Shown piece by piece: positions 8,543 through 17,671 of a DNA stretch of 64,000 nucleotides. Location of the stretch: positions 1 to 64,000 of the forward strand of contig CAZEOD010000010.1 of the NCBI GenBank assembly GCA_964513675.1, in the 5' to 3' direction. A program made the position numbers and the translations under genes. Under the pieces are notes generated by a model. The model was not told the DNA's origin, searched no databases, and was given only the letters and a program-made list of their open reading frames with translations. Source of the DNA: CALFVT01 sp964513675. GTDB lineage: Bacteria > Pseudomonadota > Alphaproteobacteria > Caulobacterales > Maricaulaceae. The first letter of the stretch is position 1. Each line of letters begins with the position of its first letter.

Positions 8543-9985
8543 ATGGCGAATGTTATAAATTTCATACTTCCGTTTCTGCCTGAACTTTTACTGGCCTTTT
8601 TCGCGTCCCAACTTTTGGTTTTTGGCGTTGTTAAAAAAGAACGCACAGACCTTGTTCGCTGGCTTGCGATTGGTTTGCTGATCGTTTACGCCGTTTCAGG
8701 TTTGCTCGTCGGTGTGCCGGGAACAACCGCCTTTAACGGGGCGTTGATTAATGATAATTTCAGCTATGTTGCGAAGGCGATTATTGGCCTCGCGGCGGCT
8801 GCGGCGTTATTATTCTCTGAAAGCTATTTGAAATCAGAACGGCTTGATAAATATGAGTTCTCAGTTCTTGTGCTTTATGCCGTTTTAGGGATGAGCATTA
8901 TGGTCTCATCCAATACATTGCTTTCGCTTTATATCGGTATCGAAATGCAATCCTTGGCGCTTTATGTTCTGGCCGCTTTTAACCGTGATAGTTTACGCGC
9001 ATCGGAAGCGGGACTTAAATATTTCGTGCTGGGCGCGCTATCATCTGGTCTTTTGCTTTACGGAATTTCGATGATGTACGGCTTTACAGGATCGCTCCGT
9101 TTTGACACGATTGGTCAGGTGATATCATCAGGCGACATTTCAACAGGCATTATTGCCGGTATGGTGTTTATGCTCTGCGGCTTGGCGTTTAAAATCTCTG
9201 CGGCGCCGTTCCATATGTGGACGCCTGATGTTTATGAAGGCTCACCAACGCCTGTGACGGGTTTCTTTGCCAGCGCGCCTAAATTTGCCGCTATGGCGTT
9301 GATCGCGCGGCTTTTGATGGATCCGTTTATCGGGATGCAAGACGCATGGCAGCAGGTGATTATCGTGCTTTCTGTTTCGTCGATGATTGTGGGTGTTTTC
9401 GGCGCGCTTGTGCAAACAAATATTAAACGCTTGATGGCCTATTCGTCTATTGCGAATATGGGCTATGCGCTTGTCGCCTTGTCGGCGGGCACTGTGGCAG
9501 GCGTCAATGGTATGTTGATTTTCATGAGCATTTATCTGCTGACCTCGGTTGGGTTATTTGCATGTATTTTGCAAATGCGTATTCGCGACGGTATGGTTGA
9601 ACAGATTAGCGATATTGCGGGATTATCAAAAACGCAGCCGCGTTTGGCTTTGGCCTTTACAGTGCTGTTGTTCTCGCTCATGGGCATGCCGCCTTTCTTG
9701 GGTTTCTTTGGTAAGATCAGCGCTTTTTATCCGGCGATTGATGCCGGCCTGACATGGCTGGTTGTTGTCGCCTTATTAGCGAGTGTGGTTGGTGCGTTTT
9801 ATTATCTTCGCCTTATCAAGACCATGTGGTTTGATGAGCAGTCGCGCCAATTTGTAAAACCTGCAACGGCTTTGACGGTCTTATCCGGTGCGTCCGCTTT
9901 GATAATTGCGGCCGTCTTTTTCTTGCCTATGCTTCGCGGCCCGGTTCAGTCTGCCTTTGGCGCAGCTGCGGCGAGTTTATTTTAG
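8543..9985 (+). CDS. nuoN: NADH-quinone oxidoreductase subunit N
   Basis: NuoN is the third antiporter-like subunit of complex I, nearest to NuoK. The 480-residue product shows LYIGIEMQSLALYVLAAFNR, LAFKISAAPFHMWTPDVYEG and QTNIKRLMAYSSIANMGYAL, the NuoN versions of the antiporter core. The gene closes the nuo operon; birA starts 15 bp later, so read-through into birA is possible and no terminator hairpin is evident in the gap. Confidence 0.96.
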   Translation: MANVINFILPFLPELLLAFFASQLLVFGVVKKERTDLVRWLAIGLLIVYAVSGLLVGVPGTTAFNGALINDNFSYVAKAIIGLAAAAALLFSESYLKSERLDKYEFSVLVLYAVLGMSIMVSSNTLLSLYIGIEMQSLALYVLAAFNRDSLRASEAGLKYFVLGALSSGLLLYGISMMYGFTGSLRFDTIGQVISSGDISTGIIAGMVFMLCGLAFKISAAPFHMWTPDVYEGSPTPVTGFFASAPKFAAMALIARLLMDPFIGMQDAWQQVIIVLSVSSMIVGVFGALVQTNIKRLMAYSSIANMGYALVALSAGTVAGVNGMLIFMSIYLLTSVGLFACILQMRIRDGMVEQISDIAGLSKTQPRLALAFTVLLFSLMGMPPFLGFFGKISAFYPAIDAGLTWLVVVALLASVVGAFYYLRLIKTMWFDEQSRQFVKPATALTVLSGASALIIAAVFFLPMLRGPVQSAFGAAAASLF

Positions 9986-10000
9986 CCCGGTTAAAAGCTT

Positions 10001-10738
10001 TTGCGCATTTTAACATTTGAAGAGCTAGATTCGACAAATTCAGAGGCCCTGCGCCGCGCCGAGGCGGGGGCTGATCTTCCGCTCTGGATCATAACGAAAG
10101 CACAGACATCTGGGCGGGGGCGTCGTGGGCGTGAATGGGTTTCGCAGCCTGGTAACTTATTTTGCTCTGGCCTCTATTCGGCCAGTGACGATGCAGGCCA
10201 TGATTCGCAAAAAAGCTTCGTCGCTGCGCTTGCGATTTATGAGGCGCTAGCGGAATATGTTTCGCCCGACCTCCTTTCTATTAAATGGCCAAATGACGTT
10301 CTTTTAGACGGCAAGAAAGTCTCCGGTATATTACTCGAGCGCACGTCTAATGCGCTCTGTATTGGCGTCGGGATTAACCTGCTTTCCCGTCCTGAAATTG
10401 ACGATCAAGAAACAGCTTGCGTGATTGATTATATTGAAGAGGCTTTGATAAATGACCCTGAGCCTATTTTGGAGATGCCGGAGCCGGTTCTCGCGATTTT
10501 AGCCGCGAAATATACGCAGTGGTCGACACGGCATGACGCAGAGGGGTTTGCGCCTATTCGCGATGCGTGGCGCAAGCGTGCGGCGGGATTAGGGGGCGCG
10601 GTTCGGGTTAACCTTGCGAATGAAAGCTTTACTGGCTATGCCAAAGGGCTTGGCGAGGATGGTGCGTTTATTGTTCAGTTGGATAATGGCGATAGGCGGT
10701 CTATACATGCAGGCGATGTTTTTTTTGAAGGCGGCTAA
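10001..10738 (+). CDS. birA: Biotin--[acetyl-CoA-carboxylase] ligase
   Basis: This enzyme activates biotin with ATP and attaches it to the carrier lysine of biotin-dependent carboxylases. The 245-residue protein has the biotinyl-5'-AMP loop GRGRRGREWVSQPGNLFCSG and the biotin/lysine-site motif KWPNDVLLDGKKVSGILLE. It lacks the N-terminal helix-turn-helix of the bifunctional E. coli BirA, so it is probably a ligase only. The start used is TTG at 10001 (MRILTFEELDSTNSEA); no ATG or GTG occurs close upstream in frame, and the protein begins right at the conserved DSTNSEA substrate-entry motif. It lies between nuoN and coaX, a common alphaproteobacterial order. Confidence 0.93.
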   Translation: MRILTFEELDSTNSEALRRAEAGADLPLWIITKAQTSGRGRRGREWVSQPGNLFCSGLYSASDDAGHDSQKSFVAALAIYEALAEYVSPDLLSIKWPNDVLLDGKKVSGILLERTSNALCIGVGINLLSRPEIDDQETACVIDYIEEALINDPEPILEMPEPVLAILAAKYTQWSTRHDAEGFAPIRDAWRKRAAGLGGAVRVNLANESFTGYAKGLGEDGAFIVQLDNGDRRSIHAGDVFFEGG

Positions 10739-10743
10739 AGACG

Positions 10744-11511
10744 ATGCTTTTAGCGATTGATACTGGAAATACGAATACGATTTTTGCCATTCATGATATG
10801 ACAGGCTGGATTGTCGAGTGGCGTATTGCAACAAATTCAACACGTACAGCTGATGAATATGCTGTGTGGTTTCATCAGCTTCTTTTGATGAAGGGGCTGA
10901 AACTTTCTGATATTACGGATTGTGTAATCTCAACGGTTGTGCCGCAATCCTTGTTTAATATGCGCAATTTGGCGCGCCGTCATTTGGGCGTAGAGCCTAT
11001 AGTGATTGGTGATGACGGCGTTGATACGGGCATAAGCGTTGATATTGATAATCCACGTGAGGTGGGGGCGGATCGGCTTGTCACGGCTCTTGGCGCGGTT
11101 GAGCAATATGACGGTGATCTTATTATTATCGACAGCGGCACGGCGACAACTTTTGATATTGTCTCAAAAGACCGTGTGTTTGAGGGCGGGATTATCTGCC
11201 CGGGCATTAACTTGTCGATGAAAGCGCTTCATGAAGCGGCGGCGCAGCTCCCGCGTATTGCAATCCAAAAGCCGGAACGCGTCATTGGTAAAAACACGGT
11301 CGAAGCCATGCAGTCGGGTGTGTTTTGGGGCTATGTTGGTTTGATCGACGGCTTAGTCACTAAAATCAAACGTGAAGATGATCGGGATTTTAAAGTCATC
11401 GGAACGGGCGGTGTGGTTTCATTATTTGACGGGGCCTCATCGGAGATTGATGTGTTTGACGGGGCTTTAACAATTAACGGACTTTTCCATTTGTGGCGTC
11501 TCAATAAATAG
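10744..11511 (+). CDS. coaX: Type III pantothenate kinase
   Basis: CoaX phosphorylates pantothenate, the first step of coenzyme A synthesis, using the type III fold, which is not inhibited by CoA. Visible motifs are the N-terminal phosphate loop IDTGNTNTIFAIHD, the pantothenate-site GADRLVTALGA, IDSGTATTFDIV and GGIICPGINLS. At 255 residues it matches the family. It begins 5 bp after birA and ends 3 bp before the RNase J gene, so the three are likely cotranscribed. Confidence 0.96.
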   Translation: MLLAIDTGNTNTIFAIHDMTGWIVEWRIATNSTRTADEYAVWFHQLLLMKGLKLSDITDCVISTVVPQSLFNMRNLARRHLGVEPIVIGDDGVDTGISVDIDNPREVGADRLVTALGAVEQYDGDLIIIDSGTATTFDIVSKDRVFEGGIICPGINLSMKALHEAAAQLPRIAIQKPERVIGKNTVEAMQSGVFWGYVGLIDGLVTKIKREDDRDFKVIGTGGVVSLFDGASSEIDVFDGALTINGLFHLWRLNK

Positions 11512-11514
11512 AAA

Positions 11515-13203
11515 ATGAATCTCATGCCAAATATAAAAAACGATTTACTTTTCCTTCCGCTTGGCGGCTGCGGCGAAATTGGGATGAACCTTAATCTTTT
11601 TGGCTATGGCCCGCCGGCTAATCGTAAATGGATTATCGTCGATATTGGCGTAACCTTTGGAGGATTGGAAACGCCCGGCGTCGATATTATCATGCCAGAT
11701 ACACAGTTCATTGAAGAAAATGTAGATGATCTCATTGGCATTGTCTTAACGCATGCGCATGAAGACCATATGGGCGCGCTTGCCCGTCTTTGGCCGCGCT
11801 TGAAATGCCCCGTATATGCGACACCTTTTACGATGTATTTGGTGAAAGACCGTCTTGCGGAATTTGGCTTGTTAGATGATGTCGAGTTGATTGAAATTCC
11901 GCTTAAGGGACGTTTTGATATTGGGCCGTTTGATATTGAGATGATTACGCTGACCCATTCTATTCCTGAGCCTAATGCTTTGGCGATACGTACGGATGAA
12001 GGTGTTATACTCCATACGGGTGATTGGAAAATTGACCCCGATCCGCAAATTGGAGACCCTGTTGACGTGGCCGCAATTAAGGCCTTATCGGAGGAAGGTA
12101 TCCTCGCGATGATCTGTGATAGTACCAATGTATTTACGCCGGGTGAGGCGGGGTCAGAAGGGGATGTGCGCCGCGAGTTATCAAAACTGATCTCGGAATA
12201 TGAGGGACGCGGTGTTGCGGTTGCGTCCTTTGCCTCTAATGTCGCACGCCTTGAGAGCGTTATGGTTGCCGCCAAAGAAAATGGCCGCTCTGTCTGCCTT
12301 GTGGGGCGGTCTATGGAGCGAATGACCCGCGCGGCAAAATCTGTGGGGCTGCTGAAAGATTTGCCCCATACGTTGGGCCAAGATGAAGCGGCGCAAATCC
12401 CGCAAGAACATGTGCTTTATTTATGCACAGGATCACAAGGGGAGCCGCGCGCTGCGCTCTCACGTATTGCCAATAATGACCATCGATATGTAGATTTTAA
12501 AGCCGGTGATGTCGTGATTTTTTCGAGTAAAATTATTCCGGGCAATGAAAAATCTATCTTCGCGCTGCAAAATGCACTCGCCGATGACGGCATTGAAATC
12601 GTGACGGAGAAGAGCCGCGATATTCATGTTTCTGGCCATCCTTGCCGCGGTGAGCTAACGGCGATGTATGACTGGGCCAAGCCGCATATTGCCGTACCGG
12701 TTCACGGCGAGAGGCGGCATTTAATTGAACATGCAAAACTCGCACAAGGCCTCGGTATTGCCCACGGCATAGCGCCGCATAATGGAGAGATGATTCGCCT
12801 ATCAAAAGACGGCGTTGAGATTGTTGATATTGTGCCCAATGGCCGGCTTTATGTTGATGGATCTGAGATTGTTTCAAGTCGTGATGACGGTATTCGCCAG
12901 CGCCGAAAAATGGCCTATGCAGGGCATATCGCGATCAGCCTCGTGGTTGATGATAAAGGCGTGATTTTATCTGGCCCAGAAACACGGATTAGCGGATTCC
13001 CAATCGGCCCAAATGAAACGCTGGTTGATGCCTTGATAGAGGCTGTATCCGATTCTGCGGAAGATGCTGTTGATAGCTTGCCGCGTAAAGACCGCCGCGA
13101 TGAAGATGCGCTTGAAACCCGTATTCGCTCGAAAGTGCGGCGCTATGTAAAACAACAAACAGGAAAGCGGGCGATTGTCGATGTCACCGCCCATCGTGTC
13201 TAA
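11515..13203 (+). CDS. rnj: Ribonuclease J
   Basis: RNase J is a metallo-beta-lactamase/beta-CASP ribonuclease with endo- and 5'-exonuclease activity used in RNA processing and decay. The zinc-binding HAHEDHMGAL motif places the ligands at H80, H82, D84 and H85. STNVFTPGEAGSE and CTGSQGEPRAALSRI belong to the beta-CASP insert, and HVSGHPCRGEL to its end. A C-terminal segment of about 100 residues resembles the RNase J dimerisation domain. Length is 562 residues. The start is ATG 11515 (MNLMPNIKNDLLF), although the second ATG at 11524 could also serve. The following epimerase gene starts one base after the stop. Confidence 0.94.
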   Translation: MNLMPNIKNDLLFLPLGGCGEIGMNLNLFGYGPPANRKWIIVDIGVTFGGLETPGVDIIMPDTQFIEENVDDLIGIVLTHAHEDHMGALARLWPRLKCPVYATPFTMYLVKDRLAEFGLLDDVELIEIPLKGRFDIGPFDIEMITLTHSIPEPNALAIRTDEGVILHTGDWKIDPDPQIGDPVDVAAIKALSEEGILAMICDSTNVFTPGEAGSEGDVRRELSKLISEYEGRGVAVASFASNVARLESVMVAAKENGRSVCLVGRSMERMTRAAKSVGLLKDLPHTLGQDEAAQIPQEHVLYLCTGSQGEPRAALSRIANNDHRYVDFKAGDVVIFSSKIIPGNEKSIFALQNALADDGIEIVTEKSRDIHVSGHPCRGELTAMYDWAKPHIAVPVHGERRHLIEHAKLAQGLGIAHGIAPHNGEMIRLSKDGVEIVDIVPNGRLYVDGSEIVSSRDDGIRQRRKMAYAGHIAISLVVDDKGVILSGPETRISGFPIGPNETLVDALIEAVSDSAEDAVDSLPRKDRRDEDALETRIRSKVRRYVKQQTGKRAIVDVTAHRV

Positions 13204-13204
13204 T

Positions 13205-13624
13205 ATGAAATTGGGCCCTTTAAATCATATCGGCATTGCTGTTCCTAATTTAGAAGAGGCAGTTGCGCGTTATCAAGAGATATTTACGCCGGATTCGATC
13301 TCTGATGTTATTACGCTTGAAGACCGTGGTTTGCGGGTTCAATTTGTTAATCTGCCGACAGGTCAAGTCGAGCTTATCGCGCCGATGCATGACAAGACGG
13401 CGATAGCGAAATTCCTAGACGCCAATCCACTTGGCGGGCAGCATCATATTTGTTTTGAGGTCGCCGATATTCATGCGGCTGTGGCTGATATGAAAGCCAA
13501 GAATATCCGCGTTCTCGCCCCGCCGCGTGTTGGCGCTCATGGCACGCCTGTGATTTTCCTTCACCCCAAAGATATGGGGGGTGTGCTAATTGAACTCATG
13601 GAAACACCCAAAGAGCCGCATTAA
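13205..13624 (+). CDS. mce: Methylmalonyl-CoA epimerase
   Basis: This VOC-superfamily enzyme interconverts the (R) and (S) forms of methylmalonyl-CoA in propionate and branched-chain catabolism. From the ATG at 13205 it is 139 residues. Metal ligands expected of the family are visible in LNHIGIAVPNL, GGQHHICFEV and GGVLIELMETP. Upstream in-frame starts (TTG 13175, ATG 13181) overlap the RNase J gene. I prefer 13205 because homologues begin just before LNHIGIAV and because it sits one base after the RNase J stop. Other methylmalonyl-CoA genes are not in the window. Confidence 0.92.
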   Translation: MKLGPLNHIGIAVPNLEEAVARYQEIFTPDSISDVITLEDRGLRVQFVNLPTGQVELIAPMHDKTAIAKFLDANPLGGQHHICFEVADIHAAVADMKAKNIRVLAPPRVGAHGTPVIFLHPKDMGGVLIELMETPKEPH

Positions 13625-13633
13625 GAGGGCCTT

Positions 13634-13900
13634 ATGAATCCATTTTCTGCTTTTGTCGTTTTTTTAATTATCTGGTGGGTCGTGCTTTTTATGGTGCTGC
13701 CCATCGGCGTGCGGGGTCAAGCTGAGGATAATGATATTGCCCCGGGCAGTGAGCCGGGCGCGCCGACCAAGGCCAATATGCTGTGGAAGGTGAAAATCAC
13801 CACGCTTATTGCTTTTATATTATGGGTCTGTGTCTGCTCCGTCATTATCTTTGAGCTTATAGACCTTGAGCGGCTTATTGGCCCTATAACTGATTTATAG
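13634..13900 (+). CDS. DUF1467 family membrane protein
   Basis: An 88-residue protein with two predicted membrane helices (residues about 6-26 and 57-78) joined by a short acidic, Pro/Gly-rich loop around EDNDIAPGSEPGAP. The pattern WWVVLFMVLPIGVRGQ is typical of DUF1467, a small alphaproteobacterial family found almost always between mce and proS, as here. Its function is unknown. It starts 9 bp after mce and is probably in the same transcript. Confidence 0.88.
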   Translation: MNPFSAFVVFLIIWWVVLFMVLPIGVRGQAEDNDIAPGSEPGAPTKANMLWKVKITTLIAFILWVCVCSVIIFELIDLERLIGPITDL

Positions 13901-14012
13901 TCATAAACGGATATATGCGGTGTCATTAAATCTTCGATAGACAGCGGACACTACTTGTCGCACCTTGCCACAGGCGCTATGGCATGAGTCTGAATTAAAA
14001 AGGCCGACTCAC

Positions 14013-15338
14013 ATGCGTCTCTCTCGTTATTTCCTTCCGCTCCTCAAAGAGACCCCGGCTGAGGCGTCTATTGCGTCGCATAAATTCATGTTGCGCGCCG
14101 GAATGGTGAAGCAAAACACGGCTGGAATATATACATGGCTGCCGCTTGGGCATAAGGTTTTAAAGAAGATCGAGCAGATCGTGCGCGAAGAACAAAACCG
14201 CGCCGGCGCTGTAGAAATGCTTATGCCGACCATACAGCCGGCGGAGCTTTGGAAAGAAACGGGGCGTTATGAGGCTTATGGGCCTGAAATGCTGCGGATT
14301 ACAGATCGTCATGACCGTGAAATGCTTTACGGCCCGACCAATGAAGATATGATTACGGATGTATTTCGCTCTTTTGTGCGCTCTTACAAAGATCTGCCGC
14401 AGCGTCTTTATCATATTCAGTGGAAGTTTCGGGATGAACGTCGTCCGCGCTTTGGCGTGATGCGCGGCCGCGAATTTTTGATGAAAGATACCTATTCTTT
14501 TGACCTGACTGATGACGCGGCGCGTCAGTCTTATAATCGTATGTTTGTCACTTATTTGAACACCTTTGCGCGGCTTGGCCTCAAAGCTGTCCCGATGCGG
14601 GCCGATACGGGGCCGATTGGCGGGGATCTGTCTCATGAATTTATTATTCTCGCGGACACAGGCGAGAGCGAAGTCTTCTGTCATAAAGACCTTGTTGATA
14701 TGCCCGCGCCGGGTCTTGATGTTGACTTTGATGGCTCTCTCCAAGCCCTTGTAGATGAGCGTACCGCACTATATGCGGCAACCGATGAAATGCATGACCC
14801 AGAGGCTTTTGCCAAAGTTCCGGCCGATAAACAGCTGACGGCTCGCGGTGTTGAGGTCGGTCATATCTTCTATTTCGGCGAAAAATATTCTGACCCGATG
14901 AACGCCACAGTCATGGATAAAGAGGGTAAAGCCGTAAAGCTAAAAATGGGGTCTTACGGCATTGGTGTCTCGCGGCTAGTCGGCGGCATTATCGAGGCTT
15001 TCCACGATGAAAACGGTATTGTTTGGCCAAAATCTGTGACGCCGTTCGGGGCGGGTATTATCAATCTTAAAGCGGGTGATGAAGCGACAGATGCAGCCTG
15101 TGAGACGATTTACGCCGCGCTTGTAGCGGCCGGTGTTGATCCGCTTTATGACGATAAGGCTGATAGGGGCGGGGTGAAATTTTCGCGCATGGACTTGATC
15201 GGCTTGCCTTATCAAATCGTTGTTGGGCCGCGCGGGCTTAAAACGGGTGAAGTTGAGGTTAAAGACCGCGCGAGCGGTGAGCGCCAAAGCCTATCCATTG
15301 AAGCCGCGATTAATTTTATTGCTCAGGCTTATGCCTAG
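14013..15338 (+). CDS. proS: Proline--tRNA ligase, short alphaproteobacterial form
   Basis: ProS charges tRNA-Pro. From ATG 14013 (MRLSRYFLPLLKETPAEA) it is 441 residues, the short form without the roughly 180-residue editing insertion of E. coli ProS. Class II synthetase motifs are visible: KKIEQIVREEQNRAGAVEML (motif 1 region), WKFRDERRPRFGVMRGREF (motif 2) and GIGVSRLVGGIIEAF (motif 3). A longer frame from 13965 adds 16 residues with no conservation expected. The stop directly abuts the lolC/E start. Confidence 0.96.
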   Translation: MRLSRYFLPLLKETPAEASIASHKFMLRAGMVKQNTAGIYTWLPLGHKVLKKIEQIVREEQNRAGAVEMLMPTIQPAELWKETGRYEAYGPEMLRITDRHDREMLYGPTNEDMITDVFRSFVRSYKDLPQRLYHIQWKFRDERRPRFGVMRGREFLMKDTYSFDLTDDAARQSYNRMFVTYLNTFARLGLKAVPMRADTGPIGGDLSHEFIILADTGESEVFCHKDLVDMPAPGLDVDFDGSLQALVDERTALYAATDEMHDPEAFAKVPADKQLTARGVEVGHIFYFGEKYSDPMNATVMDKEGKAVKLKMGSYGIGVSRLVGGIIEAFHDENGIVWPKSVTPFGAGIINLKAGDEATDAACETIYAALVAAGVDPLYDDKADRGGVKFSRMDLIGLPYQIVVGPRGLKTGEVEVKDRASGERQSLSIEAAINFIAQAYA

Positions 15339-16661
15339 ATGAACGTCTCCGCACCGCATATGCCGCTTGCTAGTGAAAGCCCGAATAAGGTTAAACCTTT
15401 CGGGACGGCTGAGCGCACGATCGCCATGCGCTATTTGCGAGCAAAAAAATCCCAAGGCGGCGTCGGGTTGATTGCGGGCATCTCTTTTTCATGTATCGCG
15501 CTCGCGATTGCCGCCATGATTATTATTATGAGCATAATGAACGGGTTTCGCGATGAAGTCATTCGCCTCACGATCGGTTCTGAAGGGCATATTTTTATCG
15601 CCATGGCCGAAGCCAATCCGTCGCCGCAAAACATAGATAATCTGGAGATTGCGATTAGCGCCCTGCCAAATGTCAAAAAAGCGTTTGAGTTTACGCAGGA
15701 TTTTGCAGGTGTGCAGGCCAATGGGCGCGTCACGGCGGGGCAGGTGATCGGGATGGAGTTGGAGGCTCTGAAAACTTTTGATCTTATCGCCGATAACCTA
15801 GAACTTGGCGGCCTTGAAGGCTTTGCGCAAAGCCCTGACTCTGATCCGCGCGTTATTATTGGGGCTCAAATGGCCGCGCAATTAGGCCTGACGGTTGGCG
15901 ATAAAATTGTTTTATTATCTGGCCGTGTGCGGCAATCGCCTTTCGGCCCGCCAAAGCCCGTTTATAAGCCCTATACAATCGGGGGTATTTTTTCGACAGG
16001 TCTTTATGAAGCTGATCTGACTTATATTTACATGCACATCAAAGAATCGACGCTTTTATTTCATGCGGGTGTCCCGCAAGGTACGGTTATGGTGCGCCTT
16101 GATGACCCTGATGATGTCGGAAAAATGCGCGGTCTTATCCGTAATGTTATAGATAAGCCTATCTTTCTTGAGACATGGAAAGAACGAAAAGCGAGCGTGG
16201 CGACAGCGCTACGAACAGAGCAAATCGCCATGCGGCTTGTGTTTATGATTGTGGTTATTATCGCGATGTTCCCCGTCTTGGCAGCGATGATTATGCTTGT
16301 GAAAAATAAATCTAAAGACATTGCAATTTTGCGCACGATTGGCGCGACGGGCGGATCTATTCTGCGCATTTTTCTTATGGCGGGCGCCATGATTGGTGTC
16401 TTAGGGACTTTTATTGGCATTGTTCTAGGGGTGGTGTTCTGCCTGAATATAAGCACGGTTCAGAGCTTTATTGAAATTTTCACAGGTCCGCTCTTCCCGC
16501 AAGAGCAATATCAACTTGCTGCGGGTATTCCGGCTAAGATGGTTGGCTCTGAAGTCGCGGGCGTTGCATTTTGGGGCTTCCTAGTCTCGGCCTTGGCAAC
16601 GTTCTTCCCGGCATGGTCTGCGTCCAAAGTCGACCCTGTGGAGGCGCTACGATATGAATAG
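15339..16661 (+). CDS. Lipoprotein-releasing ABC transporter permease LolC/LolE
   Basis: This is the membrane subunit of the Lol transporter that extracts mature lipoproteins from the inner membrane and hands them to LolA for delivery to the outer membrane. The 440-residue protein has the family plan: one N-terminal membrane helix (residues about 45-75, GVGLIAGISFSCIALAIAAM), a large periplasmic domain, then three helices of the FtsX domain. It ends in PAWSASKVDPVEALRYE, the LolC/E C-terminus. Only one permease gene is present beside lolD, so the transporter may use one gene for both permease positions. Starts immediately after proS and overlaps lolD by 8 bp. Confidence 0.92.
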   Translation: MNVSAPHMPLASESPNKVKPFGTAERTIAMRYLRAKKSQGGVGLIAGISFSCIALAIAAMIIIMSIMNGFRDEVIRLTIGSEGHIFIAMAEANPSPQNIDNLEIAISALPNVKKAFEFTQDFAGVQANGRVTAGQVIGMELEALKTFDLIADNLELGGLEGFAQSPDSDPRVIIGAQMAAQLGLTVGDKIVLLSGRVRQSPFGPPKPVYKPYTIGGIFSTGLYEADLTYIYMHIKESTLLFHAGVPQGTVMVRLDDPDDVGKMRGLIRNVIDKPIFLETWKERKASVATALRTEQIAMRLVFMIVVIIAMFPVLAAMIMLVKNKSKDIAILRTIGATGGSILRIFLMAGAMIGVLGTFIGIVLGVVFCLNISTVQSFIEIFTGPLFPQEQYQLAAGIPAKMVGSEVAGVAFWGFLVSALATFFPAWSASKVDPVEALRYE

Positions 16662-17376
16662 CTCTATCCCGAATATATCAGAAGGCAGCACGCGACCGAT
16701 CCTGTCTGTTCGCAACCTTGTTCGGTCTTATAAATCAGGCGAGGGCGTTTTACAGGTTTTACGCGGCGCAGATATTGATGTCTTTCCCGGTGAAATGATT
16801 GGCCTTATAGGGCCGTCAGGCTCTGGGAAATCAACTTTGCTCCATGCGGCGGGATTATTGGAAAAACCCAATGCGGGAACCGTTTACATTAATGGCCGCG
16901 AATGTCTTAAACTCCCCGATATTCAGCGCACAGAAATCCGCCGTCAAAGCGTCGGTGTTGTCTATCAATTCCATCATTTACTCAAAGAGTTTACAGCGCT
17001 TGAAAATGTCGTTCTGCCGCAAATGATTGCAGGCCGGTCTCGTAGGGCTGCCGAAACGGAAGCCGCGCGCCTGCTTAACCTTATGGGGCTGGGGCCGCGT
17101 ATGGCGCATAAGCCCTCTCAAATGTCAGGCGGTGAGCAGCAGCGCGTTGCGATTGCCCGCGCTATTTCAAATAATCCGCAAATATTGCTGGCGGATGAGC
17201 CAACGGGCAATCTTGATCCTGCGACATCAAACCGTGTGTTTCAAAGTCTTTATGATTTAACGCGCCAAGAAGGTGTTGCCGCCTTGATTGCGACACATAA
17301 TATGGACCTAATCCCGTTCATGGACCGTGTTTTGACCGTTCGGAACGGCTTAATTGTTCCGTTTACAGGCGTTTAA
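16654..17376 (+). CDS. lolD: Lipoprotein-releasing ABC transporter ATPase LolD
   Basis: LolD powers lipoprotein release by the Lol system. The 240-residue ATPase shows Walker A GPSGSGKST, the Q-loop in VGVVYQFHHLLKEFTALENV (the LLxEFTALENV pattern is typical of LolD), signature MSGGEQQRVAIARA, Walker B ILLADEPTGNLD and the switch histidine in LIATHNMDL. It overlaps the permease gene by 8 bp and ends an apparent operon; the next 186 bp carry an SOS regulatory site and a small gene. Confidence 0.95.
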   Translation: MNSSIPNISEGSTRPILSVRNLVRSYKSGEGVLQVLRGADIDVFPGEMIGLIGPSGSGKSTLLHAAGLLEKPNAGTVYINGRECLKLPDIQRTEIRRQSVGVVYQFHHLLKEFTALENVVLPQMIAGRSRRAAETEAARLLNLMGLGPRMAHKPSQMSGGEQQRVAIARAISNNPQILLADEPTGNLDPATSNRVFQSLYDLTRQEGVAALIATHNMDLIPFMDRVLTVRNGLIVPFTGV

Positions 17377-17515
17377 ATCCTTAAAAATCCGATCTTTACA
17401 GTGGCTCTACAAGATTTGTTCACAGCACTTTGAATCGATGTGATTTGCTAAGCCGTTGATTCTGAACGAAATAAAATGGACGAAACTGTCTTTATTCACC
17501 ATTTGTTCTGTGTTA

Positions 17516-17530
17516 GAACATAAGTAGAAC
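17516..17530 (+). promoter_or_regulatory. LexA box (GAAC-N7-GAAC) before the 30-codon gene
   Basis: GAACATAAGTAGAAC is the direct-repeat SOS box of Alphaproteobacteria (GTTC-N7-GTTC read on the other strand). A GTTC at 17505-17508 adds a further overlapping half-site, seven bases before the first GAAC. The same architecture occurs in front of lexA at 41744-41758. The box ends 32 bp before the ATG at 17563, where a repressor would block transcription of the small gene and possibly dnaE behind it. Confidence 0.8.
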
Positions 17531-17562
17531 AAATAAGGTGTGGATAGACAAGGAGTGAGGTC

Positions 17563-17655
17563 ATGAAACAACTCGTTTTAGATTTAAGCGCTGGTATGAT
17601 AGCCATAGGATTCGTATCAACTATGACATTGTGGTTGATGGTTTTAGGCGGATAA
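17563..17655 (+). CDS. SOS-controlled one-helix membrane peptide, SidA-like candidate
   Basis: A 30-codon frame (MKQLVLDLSAG... to WLMVLGG) preceded by a strong ribosome site AAGGAG at 17550-17555 with a short spacer. The product is a short N-terminal amphipathic part with K2 and D7, then one continuous hydrophobic helix from about residue 10 to 28. It lies 32 bp behind a LexA box and 16 bp before the GTG of dnaE. Caulobacter SidA is known as a 29-residue, SOS-induced single-helix inner-membrane peptide that binds the divisome (FtsW) and blocks division. Size, topology and LexA control match, but sequence identity could not be checked. The alternative is a leader peptide for dnaE. Confidence 0.7.
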   Translation: MKQLVLDLSAGMIAIGFVSTMTLWLMVLGG

Positions 17656-17671
17656 TCAACCGGAGTAGACT

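Noticed and set aside
11604..12275. Long open frame of 223 codons antisense to the RNase J gene
   Set aside because: It lies wholly inside a well-supported conserved gene, has no ribosome site or recognisable domain, and its composition is that of a reverse-complement shadow. The same applies to the other antisense frames in nuo, proS and tonB-receptor genes.
13965..14012. N-terminal extension of proS from TTG 13965
   Set aside because: ProS proteins begin at MRLSRYFLP, and the extension has no conserved features.
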